Part shown: piece by piece, positions 50,347-59,458 of the stretch
How the letters are laid out: each line of letters begins with the position of its first letter
Position numbering within the stretch: position 1 is the first letter of the stretch
From: JAGXRK01 sp963714415
GTDB taxonomy: Bacteria > Bacteroidota > Ignavibacteria > Ignavibacteriales > Ignavibacteriaceae
Length of the DNA: 64,000 bases
Assembly: GCA_963714415.1 (NCBI GenBank)
Contig: CAVQOL010000002.1
Span: 124,001 to 188,000 of the forward strand
Reading direction: 5' to 3'
Translations under genes and position numbers: made by a program
Notes under the pieces: model-generated
Told to the model about the DNA's origin: nothing
Databases searched by the model: none
What the model saw: the letters and a program-made list of their open reading frames with translations, nothing else

Positions 50347-51752
50347 TTGAATAAAAAAACTGAAAAAATATTACTTCTTCTTACAGATTTTTTAATGATC
50401 AATGCTGCGTGGTTTGTTTATAGTTATATTCAGATTGGAAACCGGTTGGTTTAAATTAATTATTGCTCCTGATTTTTTCATTCCGATGTTCGTAATTTAT
50501 TTCTACTGGCTTATCATTTTTACTTTTGTTGGAATGTACCGTACCTGGTTTGCGTCTTCACGATTTGATGAAATCTCAACTCTGTTTAAAGCTACATTTT
50601 TCGGAATCTTTCTTCTCTTCTTCCTGATCTTTGCTGATGATTATATGCATGATGTTGCAACTACAACACGAATTCTAATATTTATTTATTGGGGATTGTT
50701 CTTGTTCTTTGTCGGTTCAGGAAGAATTTTAATTAGAAGTGTTCAACGAAATTTGTTGATAAAAGGTATTGGTAGAAGATGTGCTCTTATCATTGGTTAT
50801 AATCCAAAAGCATTTGAGGTTTACGATACTCTTATTGAACACCGTGCTCTCGGAATTGATCCGGAAGCATTTGTAGCTGCTAATCCGGATTATGTAGGTA
50901 AAGAATACAAAAAAATCAAAGCTGAAGGAACGATTAAGGAATTATCCTCTCTGATTGAAAAATATAAAGTCCGCGAAATTGTAATTGCGCTGGAAAAAGA
51001 TGATCACGATTTGCTGGTTGAAGTGATATCAAAAACTGAAGGAAAAGATATTAAACTGAAAATAGTCCCCGATCTTTATGAAATTCTTAGCGGGCAAGCG
51101 CGTACAAGTCAGATTTACGGAATGCCGCTTATAGATATAATGCCTGAGCTGATGCCCGAGTGGGAGAAAAAACTTAAACGTATTTCAGATATATTTGTTT
51201 CAATATTCTTTCTGGCGTCCAATTCTCCCGTGATATTAATAAGTGCAATATTAATTAAAGCTTGATAGTAAAGGTCCGGTTTTCTTTAAACAGGAGAGAA
51301 GCGGATTAAACGGTAAACCATTTAAAATGTTAAAATTCAGATCGATGTATATTGATGCAGAAAAACACACTGGTCCTGTTTGGTCACAAAAAGATGATCC
51401 TCGTATTACAAAAGTCGGAAAGATACTTCGTATTTTAAGAATTGATGAACTGCCACAAATGTACAATGTTCTTAAAGGTGAGATGAGTTTGGTTGGACCA
51501 AGACCGGAACGACCATTTTTTGTTGAGAAATTATCGGAGCAAATTCCATATTATAAGAGAAGATTAAAAGTACGTCCTGGCATTACAGGCTGGGCACAGG
51601 TTAAACACAAGTATGATGAATCCATTGAAGATGTGAAAATAAAACTTCGCTATGATCTTTTTTATATTGAAAATATGTCAATCAGAATGGATATGAAAAT
51701 TTTATTCAGAACCGTTTTTGTTGTTCTTTTTGGAAAAGGGCATTATAATTAG
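50347..51752 (+). CDS. Undecaprenyl-phosphate sugar-1-phosphate transferase, WbaP-like (two frameshifts)
   Basis: TTG start at 50347 (MNKKTEKILLLLTDFLMINA). Removing one G near 50436 ('YIQIETGWF') and one A near 51259 ('AILIKLDSKGPVFF') gives 467 residues, the normal size. Four or five N-terminal helices, a Rossmann-like CoA_binding_3 region ('RCALIIGYNPKAFEVYDTL'), then the catalytic domain with 'KFRSMYIDAEKH', 'LRIDELPQMYNVLKGEMSLV', 'GPRPERP' and 'RPGITGWAQV'. It starts glycan synthesis by placing the first sugar phosphate on the lipid carrier. Confidence 0.9.
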
Positions 51753-51760
51753 TTATTCAA

Positions 51761-51800
51761 TTGTCATTCGGTAGTCATTTAGTTGTCATTCAATGGTAAT
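51761..51800. repeat. Left flanking repeat array of the IVP-like gene
   Basis: Three spaced GTCATT units (51763, 51774, 51785 approximately). They are the inverse of AATGAC units at 52222-52270 on the other side of the four-helix-bundle gene. Confidence 0.55.
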
Positions 51801-51845
51801 TCAATTGCTTAACCTAGATTGCAATATTTTTCGTTTGGAGGCTTT

Positions 51846-52235
51846 ATGAAGTTGGAAGAACTTCGTGTATATCAACTATCTATGAGTTTAGCAGAGGAGA
51901 TTTGGAATATTGTAATGAGTTGGGATTTTTTTACGAAAGACACAATCGGAAAACAATTTGTTAAAGCTGCTGATTCTGTTGCTGCAAACATTAGTGAAGG
52001 GTATGGACGATTCTTCTATAAAGAATCTAAGCAATTTTATTATTACTCCAGAGGATCACTCTTCGAAACAAGAACATGGTTAACAAAAGCCTCAAATAGA
52101 GGATTGATTAGTCTTGAAGATTTTGAAAAGTTTGATAAAGACATAAATGATATTGGTGTAAAACTAAATAACTATATTAATTCCATTGGTAAAAAGAATC
52201 CTGCAGTGGATCAGATACAATTGAATGACAGTTAA
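51846..52235 (+). CDS. Four-helix-bundle protein (23S rRNA-intervening-sequence protein family, S23-like)
   Basis: 129 residues from the ATG at 51846, preceded by GGAGG seven bases upstream; a longer frame start is not needed. The signature of the family is visible: 'LEELRVYQLSMSLAEEIWNI', 'GKQFVKAADSVAANISEGYG', 'KESKQFYYYSRGSLFETRTWL'. These proteins pentamerise and occur in 23S rRNA intervening sequences or, more often, alone among polysaccharide genes; the function is unknown. Short repeats flank it in opposite orientation, so it may be a small mobile unit. Confidence 0.88.
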   Translation: MKLEELRVYQLSMSLAEEIWNIVMSWDFFTKDTIGKQFVKAADSVAANISEGYGRFFYKESKQFYYYSRGSLFETRTWLTKASNRGLISLEDFEKFDKDINDIGVKLNNYINSIGKKNPAVDQIQLNDS

Positions 52236-52290
52236 GCGAATGACGGCAAAACCAAATGACAATGAATGACTTAAAACGAATGATAACAAA
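52222..52290. repeat. Right flanking repeat array of the IVP-like gene
   Basis: AATGAC/AATGAT units recur (52224, 52239, 52254, 52264 approximately), inverse to the left array; the first lies in the last codons of the gene. Confidence 0.5.
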
Positions 52291-52363
52291 TTTCAAAAAA
52301 ACTCTATAACGCATAACTCAACGCTTGGCGCTATGCTCTCTGCGCTTTGCCAGGAAAAAGACA

Positions 52364-53086
52364 ATGTCTGATCAAAAAACTCTTGTAATAATACCTACAT
52401 ATAACGAGCTTGAAAATTTACCCAGGCTGATTCCTAAAGTATTAAAGCAGGATGAGAGCATCGATATATTGATAGTTGATGATAACTCTTCCGATGGAAC
52501 AGCTCAATATGTTTTGGAACAGCAAAAATCGAATTCAAGACTTAACTTGATTCAAAGAGAGAAAAAACTCGGATTAGGAACAGCTTACATTGCTGGCTTT
52601 AAATATGCTTTAGCAAATGGTTATGATTATATTTTTGAGATGGATGCTGACTTTTCTCATGAACCAAAAGAAATTCCGAACTTTCTCAAAGCTATAAAAG
52701 AAAATGATCTGGTCCTCGGCAGCAGATATATAGATGGAGTCCGTGTTCTTAACTGGCCAATGAAAAGACTATTATTGAGTTTCTTCGCCAGTGTTTATAC
52801 TAGAATTATAACCGGAATGCCAATCAAAGATGCAACTGGCGGATTTAAATGTTTCAGAAGAAAAGTTCTTGAAAATATTGATCTTGATAATGTCCGGTCA
52901 AACGGATATTCATTCCAGATCGAGATGACATTCAAAGCATACAAAAAAGGATTTAAGATTAAAGAAATACCAATCGTTTTTATGGATCGTGTTAAAGGTA
53001 AATCTAAAATGTCTAAGAAGATTGTTCGTGAAGCAGTACTTATGGTTTGGAAACTTCGTTTAAGAAGTATCTTTAGAATTCTTTGA
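52364..53086 (+). CDS. Polyprenol-phosphate mannose synthase-like family 2 glycosyltransferase (DPM1 type)
   Basis: 240 residues from the ATG at 52364, with AGGAAA upstream; a frame start at 52325 would add only non-conserved residues. Motifs: 'LVIIPTYNELENLPRLIPKV', 'ILIVDDNSSDGTAQYV', 'YDYIFEMDADFSHEPKEIP' and 'LGSRYIDGVRVLNWP', all DPM1-type. It transfers a sugar from a nucleotide donor to a polyprenol phosphate. Such lipid donors would feed GT-C enzymes like the DUF2723 protein encoded at 18.4 kb, but this link is inference. Confidence 0.92.
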   Translation: MSDQKTLVIIPTYNELENLPRLIPKVLKQDESIDILIVDDNSSDGTAQYVLEQQKSNSRLNLIQREKKLGLGTAYIAGFKYALANGYDYIFEMDADFSHEPKEIPNFLKAIKENDLVLGSRYIDGVRVLNWPMKRLLLSFFASVYTRIITGMPIKDATGGFKCFRRKVLENIDLDNVRSNGYSFQIEMTFKAYKKGFKIKEIPIVFMDRVKGKSKMSKKIVREAVLMVWKLRLRSIFRIL

Positions 53087-53096
53087 GGTAAATGAA

Positions 53097-55074
53097 TTGG
53101 ATCTCTCGATAATCATAGTAAACTATAATGTAAAGGTTTTTCTTCAGAATCTTCTTGACTCAATCCAAAAGGCTTCATCAGGAATTCAAACAGAAGTTAT
53201 AATTGTTGATAATGCGTCCGATGACGGAAGTATAGAATTCCTCCGCGAAAAATATCCGCAAATAAAACTAATAGTCAATAAAACCAATCTTGGATTTGGT
53301 AAAGCTAATAACATTGGGTTAAAGGAAGCTAAAGGAAAATATATTCTGCTGATTAATCCCGATGCAATTGTCGCTGAAGATACTTTTTCAAAGATGATTG
53401 AATTTTTTAATCAAACACCCGATGCGGGATTAGCTGGTTGTAAAATTTTGAATCCGGATGGTACACTTCAACTTCCATGTAGAAGAAGTTTCCCCGGACC
53501 ATGGACATCGTTTACTAAAGTAACTGGACTAAGTACTCTATTTCCTAAAAGCAAAATATTTGCACGCTACAATCTTACTTATCTTGATGAAAACCAGACT
53601 TATGAAGTAGATGCAATTTCCGGTTCCTTTATGATGATGAGAAAAGAAGTATATGATAAGGTCGGCGGATTTGATGAACAGTTTTTTATGTACGGTGAGG
53701 ATCTTGATTTATGTTACAGAATACAAAAAGCAGGACATAAAGTTTATTATGTTCATTCAACGCAAATAATTCATTACAAGGGCGAAAGTACCAAACGCAG
53801 TAACATAGATGAAACAAAAGTTTTTTACAATGCAATGCATCTGTTTGTAAAGAAACATCTATCAACTTCATTTCTTGTTGAATTAATTCTTCGCACTGCA
53901 ATAATTCTGAGAAGATTTTTTGCTTATCTTGGAAAAATCAAACTCATTTTGTCAGCAATACTTATAGATGTTTTTCTTTTTATTGTTGCACTTCTGATAG
54001 CCGAGAATTTAATTAAAACACACTCTGACTGGGTAGGATTTCCTGATTTTGCTCTCCCGATTGTCTATATAGTTCCGGCATTGCTGTATTTATTTATATC
54101 AATGTTATCGGGTTCTTATACAAAAGATACTTTATCAGTAATGAAAAATCTGGTAGGTACTTTTATTAGTCTTCTGGTTCTGACATCATTAACATTTTTC
54201 TTCAAGCAATATGCTTTCAGTCGAGCAGTAGTTTTAATTACTTATTTAATTCTTTTTATCACTCTTCCGTTTTGGCGGATTGTTGCAAAACTGTTTTTCA
54301 GTATCGGCTTGGGGAAAAGTGACTTCAAACAAAAACGTTCTATTGTAATTGGGACAGATGAAACCGCGATTAAAATAGCAAAAAAGTTAAAAGAAAAAAG
54401 AACAGACATATATTCGGTGTTTGGATTGGTTGGATTTTCTAATAAGGAAGTTGGACAAAATATCAATGGATTTGAAGTTATAGGAACCGATGTTAACATT
54501 GCTAAAGTTATTAAAGAGAATAAGATTAATGAAGTTATATTTTCCTCTGTACAGTTAACCTATAATAAGATGATTGAAATAGTATCGGGAAATCAGGATA
54601 AAAATGTTGAGTTTAAAATTGTCGGCAGCAATCTCGACTTCATTGTTGGTAAAACTGCTATTACACTTCTTGATGATCTTCCTTTGTTTGAACTTAATTA
54701 TAACATTACAAGTCCGATGTTGAAGTTTATTAAAAGAAGTTTTGATATTATCGTTTCAACTGCAGTTTTGTTTTTGATCTATCCTTTCATATTTTTCAAA
54801 GCAAAACTTACCGGAAAGAAAACTGATTTTTCAGAATTTATTCTTGAGAGTACCTTCGGTTTTTTCCGGATCATTAAGTTTTGTTGGTCCGAATGAAAAC
54901 AATAACAAAAAATCTTTTTATCTTGGTAAAAAAGGATTAACCGGTTTGTGGTACACAGATACAGATGGTAATAGGGAATCAGAACGACAAAATATTTTTT
55001 ATGCAAAAAATCAAAATATATGGCTCGATTTAGAAATACTTGGTAAAACATTAATGAAAATGTGGAGAAAATAA
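53097..55074 (+). CDS. GT2 glycosyltransferase fused to a degenerate sugar-phosphate transferase domain (frameshift near 54850)
   Basis: TTG start at 53097 with GAGGT upstream. Residues 1-270 are a complete GT2 ('LSIIIVNYNVKVFLQNLLDS', 'INPDAIVAE', 'FFMYGEDLDLCYRIQKAGHK'). Four membrane helices (about 275-400) and a Rossmann-like domain ('RSIVIGTDETAIKIAKKLKE') follow, then a sugar-transferase remnant: 'FIKRSFDIIVSTAVLFLIYP', and after removing one base near 54850 'SLSFVGPNENN', 'KKGLTGLWYT' and 'IWLDLEILGKTLMKMW'. The segment with KFRSM and the DE dyad is missing. 658 residues in all. Confidence 0.85.
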
Positions 55075-55079
55075 AAGAT

Positions 55080-56030
55080 ATGGCAAAAACAATATTAGAT
55101 TTTGAAAAACCAATTGTTGAACTTGAATCAAGAATTGAAGAGATGAAAAAATATTCGGATAATCTTGATATTGAAAAAGAGATTATTCGAATTGAAGGAA
55201 AAGTAAAACAATTAAAAGAAGAATTATTTAAAGACCTCTCGAGATGGCAGCGTGTTCAACTTGCCCGTCACCCCGACAGACCATTTACACTAGACTATAT
55301 TTTAGCGATGACGGACAGTTTTGTTGAATTACATGGAGATAGACTGTTTAAAGATGATAAAGCCATAGTTGGCGGATTAGCACAATTAGGTGATTATAAA
55401 GTTGTTATTATCGGTCATCAGAAAGGTCGTGATACTAAATCCAACCTTTATAGAAATTTTGGAATGCCGAATCCCGAAGGTTACAGGAAAGCACTTCGCT
55501 TGATGAAACTTGCAGAAAAATTTAATAAGCCGGTAATTATGATGCTTGATACTCCAGGAGCATTTCCCGGGCTTGAAGCAGAAGAACGCGGACAGGCAGA
55601 AGCGATTGCGAGAAATCTTTTTGAGATGAGCAGATTAAAAGTTCCGATAATAGTTGTAATTATTGGTGAAGGTGCGAGCGGTGGTGCATTAGGTATAGGT
55701 ATTGGCGATAGAATTCTAATGCTTGAAAATTGCTGGTATTCGGTTATTTCTCCTGAATCATGTTCAAGTATTTTATGGCGAAGCTGGGAATATAAGGAAC
55801 AGGCTGCTGAAGCTCTAAGATTAACTGCACCGGATTTACTCGAACAAAAAATAATTGATCGTATAGTACCCGAACCAATGGGCGGTGCACATAGGGATCA
55901 TAATGAAGCAACAGAAATTTTAAAAAATATTCTTATAGAAGAATTAAATGAATTAGTGAAAGTGAAACCTGAAAAACTTATTGCAAATCGTCTGGAAAAA
56001 TTTGGCGCAATGGGTGCCTTTGTAGAATAG
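55080..56030 (+). CDS. accA: Acetyl-CoA carboxylase, carboxyltransferase subunit alpha
   Basis: 316 residues from the ATG at 55080, preceded by GGAG; the GTG at 55062 would overlap the previous gene and adds nothing conserved. Motifs: 'ELESRIEEMKKYSD' N-terminal helix, 'WQRVQLARHPDRPFTLDYI', 'GHQKGRDTKSNLYRNFGMPN', 'LDTPGAFPGLEAEERGQAEA' and 'GEGASGGALGIGIGDRI'. With AccD it moves the carboxyl group from biotin to acetyl-CoA, the first step of fatty-acid synthesis. accD is not in the window. It follows the fusion gene by five bases. Confidence 0.97.
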   Translation: MAKTILDFEKPIVELESRIEEMKKYSDNLDIEKEIIRIEGKVKQLKEELFKDLSRWQRVQLARHPDRPFTLDYILAMTDSFVELHGDRLFKDDKAIVGGLAQLGDYKVVIIGHQKGRDTKSNLYRNFGMPNPEGYRKALRLMKLAEKFNKPVIMMLDTPGAFPGLEAEERGQAEAIARNLFEMSRLKVPIIVVIIGEGASGGALGIGIGDRILMLENCWYSVISPESCSSILWRSWEYKEQAAEALRLTAPDLLEQKIIDRIVPEPMGGAHRDHNEATEILKNILIEELNELVKVKPEKLIANRLEKFGAMGAFVE

Positions 56031-56064
56031 AGTAATGGTTTGAAATATAAATTATATGGTTATG

Positions 56065-56265
56065 AAGTTTACATTAGATAAAACTGTATTAAAAAAAGTT
56101 AACGCCAAAGATAAAAAAGATGATTTATCATATTGGTTATCAATGCCTGTATCTTTTCGTTTGGAAGCAGTTGAAAAATTAAGACAAGAATATAACAGTT
56201 GGAAATATGGTACTGAACAAGGATTTCAGAGAGTTTATAGAATTACTCAATCAAAACGAGGTTAA
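56065..56265 (+). CDS. Small partner protein of a nucleotidyltransferase pair
   Basis: 66 residues from the ATG at 56065 (MKFTLDKTVLKKVNAKDKK). The part 'SYWLSMPVSFRLEAVEKLRQ' followed by 'GFQRVYRITQSKRG' is a known kind of short partner found directly before MNT-like nucleotidyltransferases ('...QRVYR...K'). It overlaps the next gene by 59 bases. An antitoxin- or chaperone-like role is inference from the arrangement. It is acidic-basic mixed and has no membrane segment. Confidence 0.65.
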   Translation, partial: KFTLDKTVLKKVNAKDKKDDLSYWLSMPVSFRLEAVEKLRQEYNSWKYGTEQGFQRVYRITQSKRG

Positions 56266-56647
56266 ATATCTAATTGTTGGTGGATATGCTGTTGCAGTTC
56301 ATGGTTATCCACGATATACAAAAGATATTGATATATGGATATTTACCAATGAGCATAATCTAAAAAAAATCATAAATGTGATAAATGAATTTGGATTCAA
56401 ATCAACTGAATTAAAAGAAAAAGACTTTAAAGGGAAAGATACAGTAGTCCAACTGGGTTTACCTCCGAATAGAATAGATTTGATAACCGAACTTGATGGT
56501 GTTGAGTTCGATGATTGTTTCGACAGTAAGTTCGAAATTGTCACTGATGGATTGAAAATGAATTTTATAAGCCTGGAACATCTTAAACAAAACAAAAAAG
56601 CTTCTGGAAGGTATCAGGATTTAGCTGATCTGGAAAATCTTGAATGA
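56207..56647 (+). CDS. Nucleotidyltransferase (MNT/AbiEii-like), possible toxin of a two-gene system
   Basis: 146 residues. 'KYLIVGGYAVAVHGYPRYTK' followed by 'DIDIWI' is the nucleotidyltransferase core (GG...G.xRxTxDxD), with a third acidic residue likely in 'RIDLITELDG'. Family members add nucleotides to tRNA, proteins or antibiotics, and many are toxins with a partner gene. It overlaps the small upstream protein, so translation is coupled. The target is unknown. The pair stands alone between accA and a thioesterase gene. Confidence 0.8.
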   Translation: MVLNKDFREFIELLNQNEVKYLIVGGYAVAVHGYPRYTKDIDIWIFTNEHNLKKIINVINEFGFKSTELKEKDFKGKDTVVQLGLPPNRIDLITELDGVEFDDCFDSKFEIVTDGLKMNFISLEHLKQNKKASGRYQDLADLENLE

Positions 56648-56724
56648 TGATTTTTAACAAATCATTTTTACCGACTGATTCTTAAAACTTTTAATTTCTC
56701 ACTTCAAAATTTGATTTCTACTAT

Positions 56725-57144
56725 ATGCTCAAACACATCACTGAAATTCGTGTACGTTACGGCGACACAGATCAAATGAAATTTGCTTACCACGGAAGAT
56801 ACCTCGATTATTTTGAAATCGGCAGAAGCGAGATGATGCGGGATAATGGTCTTACATATAAAGCTATTGAAGATGCCGGATATCATATGCCCGTGATTGA
56901 AACGATGATAAAATTTAAAAATCCTGCTTTCTATGATGAAGTTTTACTAATCGAATCAAGAGTAGAAAAACTTCCACAAATTAAGGTTCATATTGATCAT
57001 ACAATAAAAAGCAAAGAAAGAGGAGTTGTTATTTGTGAAGGCTATATTGAACTTGTATTTGTTGATCCGAAACTCGGTAAACCGATACGAGCACCAAAAC
57101 TTTTTTTAGATGCAATAAGAAAATATTATGATGACACTAAGTAA
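56725..57144 (+). CDS. Acyl-CoA thioesterase, 4HBT/YbgC family
   Basis: 139 residues with the hot-dog-fold opening 'EIRVRYGDTDQMKFAYHGRY' and 'YLDYFEIGRSEMMRDNGLTY' in part: the Asp of 'GDTDQM' is the catalytic residue of the family. It hydrolyses acyl-CoA or acyl-ACP; the chain preference is not deducible. Its end overlaps nadC by 17 bases, which suggests co-translation though the two pathways differ. Confidence 0.9.
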   Translation: MLKHITEIRVRYGDTDQMKFAYHGRYLDYFEIGRSEMMRDNGLTYKAIEDAGYHMPVIETMIKFKNPAFYDEVLLIESRVEKLPQIKVHIDHTIKSKERGVVICEGYIELVFVDPKLGKPIRAPKLFLDAIRKYYDDTK

Positions 57145-57985
57145 AGAACATCTTCATCGAATTATAAAAACTGCTCTGGAAGAAGACATCAAAACAGGTG
57201 ACATAACCACTTTAGCTACAATTGATAATTCTAAAACCGGTTTTGGAAATTTTTTAGTGAAGCAAGATGGAATAATTGCCGGGTTAAACGTAGTGGCAGA
57301 AGTTTTCAATCTTATCGATCCCGAATTAGACTTTAAAACCTTTAAAGATGACGGCGAAGAAATTTACAAAGGTGAAATAGTAGCAATTATTGAAGGAAGG
57401 GCGTCATCAATATTAACTGCCGAAAGAACAGCATTAAACTTTTTGCAAAGGATGAGCGGTATTGCAACCCTTGCTAAAGTTTACTCGGACAAAGTTCAGC
57501 ATACAAAGGCTAAAATAATTGATACACGTAAAACAGTTCCTGGCTTGAGACTGATAGACAAATATGCAGTAACAATGGGAGGATGTGAAAATCATCGTAT
57601 TGGTTTGTTTGATATGTTTCTTATCAAAGACAATCATATTGAAGTTGCAGGTTCAATTACAGAAGCTGTGAAGCGATGCAAAGAATTTCAAAAAAAAAAT
57701 AATTCATCTTTTAAGATTGAAGTTGAAACTACAAACCTTAAACAAGTTGATGAAGCGTTAAAATGCAGCGTTGATATTATTATGCTTGATAATTTTGAAC
57801 TATCTGAAATGAAAAAAGCCGTTGGGCTAGTAAACGGAAAATGTAAATTAGAAGCATCAGGAGGAGTGAATCTAGACACAGTTGCTTCTATAGCTGAAAC
57901 GGGAGTTGATTATATTTCGGTTGGAGCTTTAACTCATAGTGTAAAAGCTTTGGATATTTCGCTCGATATTTCTCTTGAAGGATAA
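57128..57985 (+). CDS. nadC: Nicotinate-nucleotide pyrophosphorylase (carboxylating)
   Basis: 285 residues. 'EEDIKTGDITTLATI' is the family opening; 'ILTAERTALNFLQRMSGIAT', 'DTRKTVPGLRLIDKYAV', 'KDNHIEVAGS' and 'LEASGGVNLDTVASIAETGV' follow, with the Arg and Lys residues that bind quinolinate and PRPP. It makes nicotinate mononucleotide in de novo NAD synthesis. Start could be either ATG at 57128 or 57131. The next gene starts ten bases after its end. Confidence 0.96.
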   Translation: MMTLSKEHLHRIIKTALEEDIKTGDITTLATIDNSKTGFGNFLVKQDGIIAGLNVVAEVFNLIDPELDFKTFKDDGEEIYKGEIVAIIEGRASSILTAERTALNFLQRMSGIATLAKVYSDKVQHTKAKIIDTRKTVPGLRLIDKYAVTMGGCENHRIGLFDMFLIKDNHIEVAGSITEAVKRCKEFQKKNNSSFKIEVETTNLKQVDEALKCSVDIIMLDNFELSEMKKAVGLVNGKCKLEASGGVNLDTVASIAETGVDYISVGALTHSVKALDISLDISLEG

Positions 57986-57994
57986 AATGTTCTG

Positions 57995-59458
57995 ATGTTT
58001 GACAAGTTAAAAGAGCTTACAAAAGATACTGCCATTTACGGCATCAGCACAATGATAGGAAGGTTTCTCAACTTCATTCTTGTGCCTTTCTATACAAACA
58101 TTTTTGCTCCGGGTGATTACGGAATTGTGATGATCGTTTATTCTTACATCGCAATACTCAACATATTTTTCATTTACGGTATGGATGCAGCATTCTTAAA
58201 GTATGCAGCTTTCAAAGACATAGGTGATGACAAAGATAATTTCTCAACTCCATACATCTCGGTTTTTATAACATCAATATTTTTTTCGGGTTTATTAATT
58301 CTGATAAATAGGCCTGTTACCGGTTGGATTGGAATACCGGTTGAGTACGCTTCAGTAATTATACTTTCATCTGTAATTCTTTTTGTTGATGCTAATGCAG
58401 TAATTCCTTTTCTTAAACTTAGACTGGAACGAAAAGCAAAACAGTTTGCCGCGATTAAAGTTCTCAACATTCTTCTTAACATAATATTAAATGTAGTTTT
58501 AATCGTTGTTTTGCGGTGGGGAATTGAAGCTATCTTTATTAGCAATCTTATCGCTTCATTATTATCACTAGTGTTAGTCTCGCCAACAATCACAAAGTAT
58601 TTTAAATTTAGTTTTCATAAAGCACTATTTAAAAGATTATTCAGATTCGGAATTCCTTATTTGCCTGCTGGAATTGGAATTATGCTCGTTCAGGTTGTGG
58701 ATGTCCCGATACTTGAAAGACTAACTGACCTTGACACAGTTGGAGTTTACAAAGCAAACTACAAACTTGGCATTTTTATGATGCTGTTTGTAAATATGTT
58801 TCAATATGCCTGGCAGCCATTCTTCCTTCAGAATGCAAAAGAGGAAAACGCAAAGCAAATGTTCTCAAAAGTAATGACCTATTTTTCTATTGTTGGATTT
58901 ACTTTGCTCATTCTTCTTTCACTTTTTGTTGATGATATTGTAAGAATAAACTTTGGCGGATTCAGCATAATCGGCTCACAATATTGGAATGGACTTGATA
59001 TTGTACCGATTATTCTTCTCGGTTATTTGTTCAACGGATTTTATGTTGTGTTTTCAGCCGGAATTTATATTGAGGAAAAAAGTATGTACGCACCTATTGT
59101 TGCAGGTGTTGGCGCAATCACAAATATCGTTTCAAATATTTTACTTATACCGCATTTTAATATAATGGGTGCTGCGTTTGCAACTTTAATTAGTTACGCT
59201 GTCATGGCATTTGGTTATTACCTTGTTACTCAAAAGTATTATAGAATTGATTATGAATATGGCAGATTATTTAAATTGGTTATTGTTGGTACAGTAATCG
59301 CTGTGCTGTATTATGTTTTAAAAAGTCTGGACGAAATAAACTTACTTATCAAGTCCGCAATATTTATTGTTTATGTTATCATTGTTTTCAGATTTATTGC
59401 TGATCAGAGTGAAATAAAAATTTTAATAGAAAAATTAATTAAGAAAAGAACGAACTAA
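57995..59458 (+). CDS. Oligosaccharide flippase / MurJ-like polysaccharide exporter (second copy)
   Basis: 487 residues with about fourteen membrane helices. 'TAIYGISTMIGRFLNFILVP' and 'FYTNIFAPGDYGIVMIVYSY' are typical polysaccharide-transport starts; 'FRFGIPYLPAGIGIMLVQVV' is the conserved start of the second half. It is not close in sequence to the flippase at 44.5 kb and sits outside the EPS operons, next to nadC and dut. It ends one base into dut (TAATG overlap). It would flip a lipid-linked glycan; which one is unknown. Confidence 0.88.
   Translation: MFDKLKELTKDTAIYGISTMIGRFLNFILVPFYTNIFAPGDYGIVMIVYSYIAILNIFFIYGMDAAFLKYAAFKDIGDDKDNFSTPYISVFITSIFFSGLLILINRPVTGWIGIPVEYASVIILSSVILFVDANAVIPFLKLRLERKAKQFAAIKVLNILLNIILNVVLIVVLRWGIEAIFISNLIASLLSLVLVSPTITKYFKFSFHKALFKRLFRFGIPYLPAGIGIMLVQVVDVPILERLTDLDTVGVYKANYKLGIFMMLFVNMFQYAWQPFFLQNAKEENAKQMFSKVMTYFSIVGFTLLILLSLFVDDIVRINFGGFSIIGSQYWNGLDIVPIILLGYLFNGFYVVFSAGIYIEEKSMYAPIVAGVGAITNIVSNILLIPHFNIMGAAFATLISYAVMAFGYYLVTQKYYRIDYEYGRLFKLVIVGTVIAVLYYVLKSLDEINLLIKSAIFIVYVIIVFRFIADQSEIKILIEKLIKKRTN

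Noticed and set aside
960..55074. Programmed +1 ribosomal frameshifting as a new decoding system
   Set aside because: The break sites share no slippery motif or stop-codon context, fall in unrelated genes and often lie in simple runs; dnaE, ftsH and many others have none. Sequencing insertions explain them more simply.
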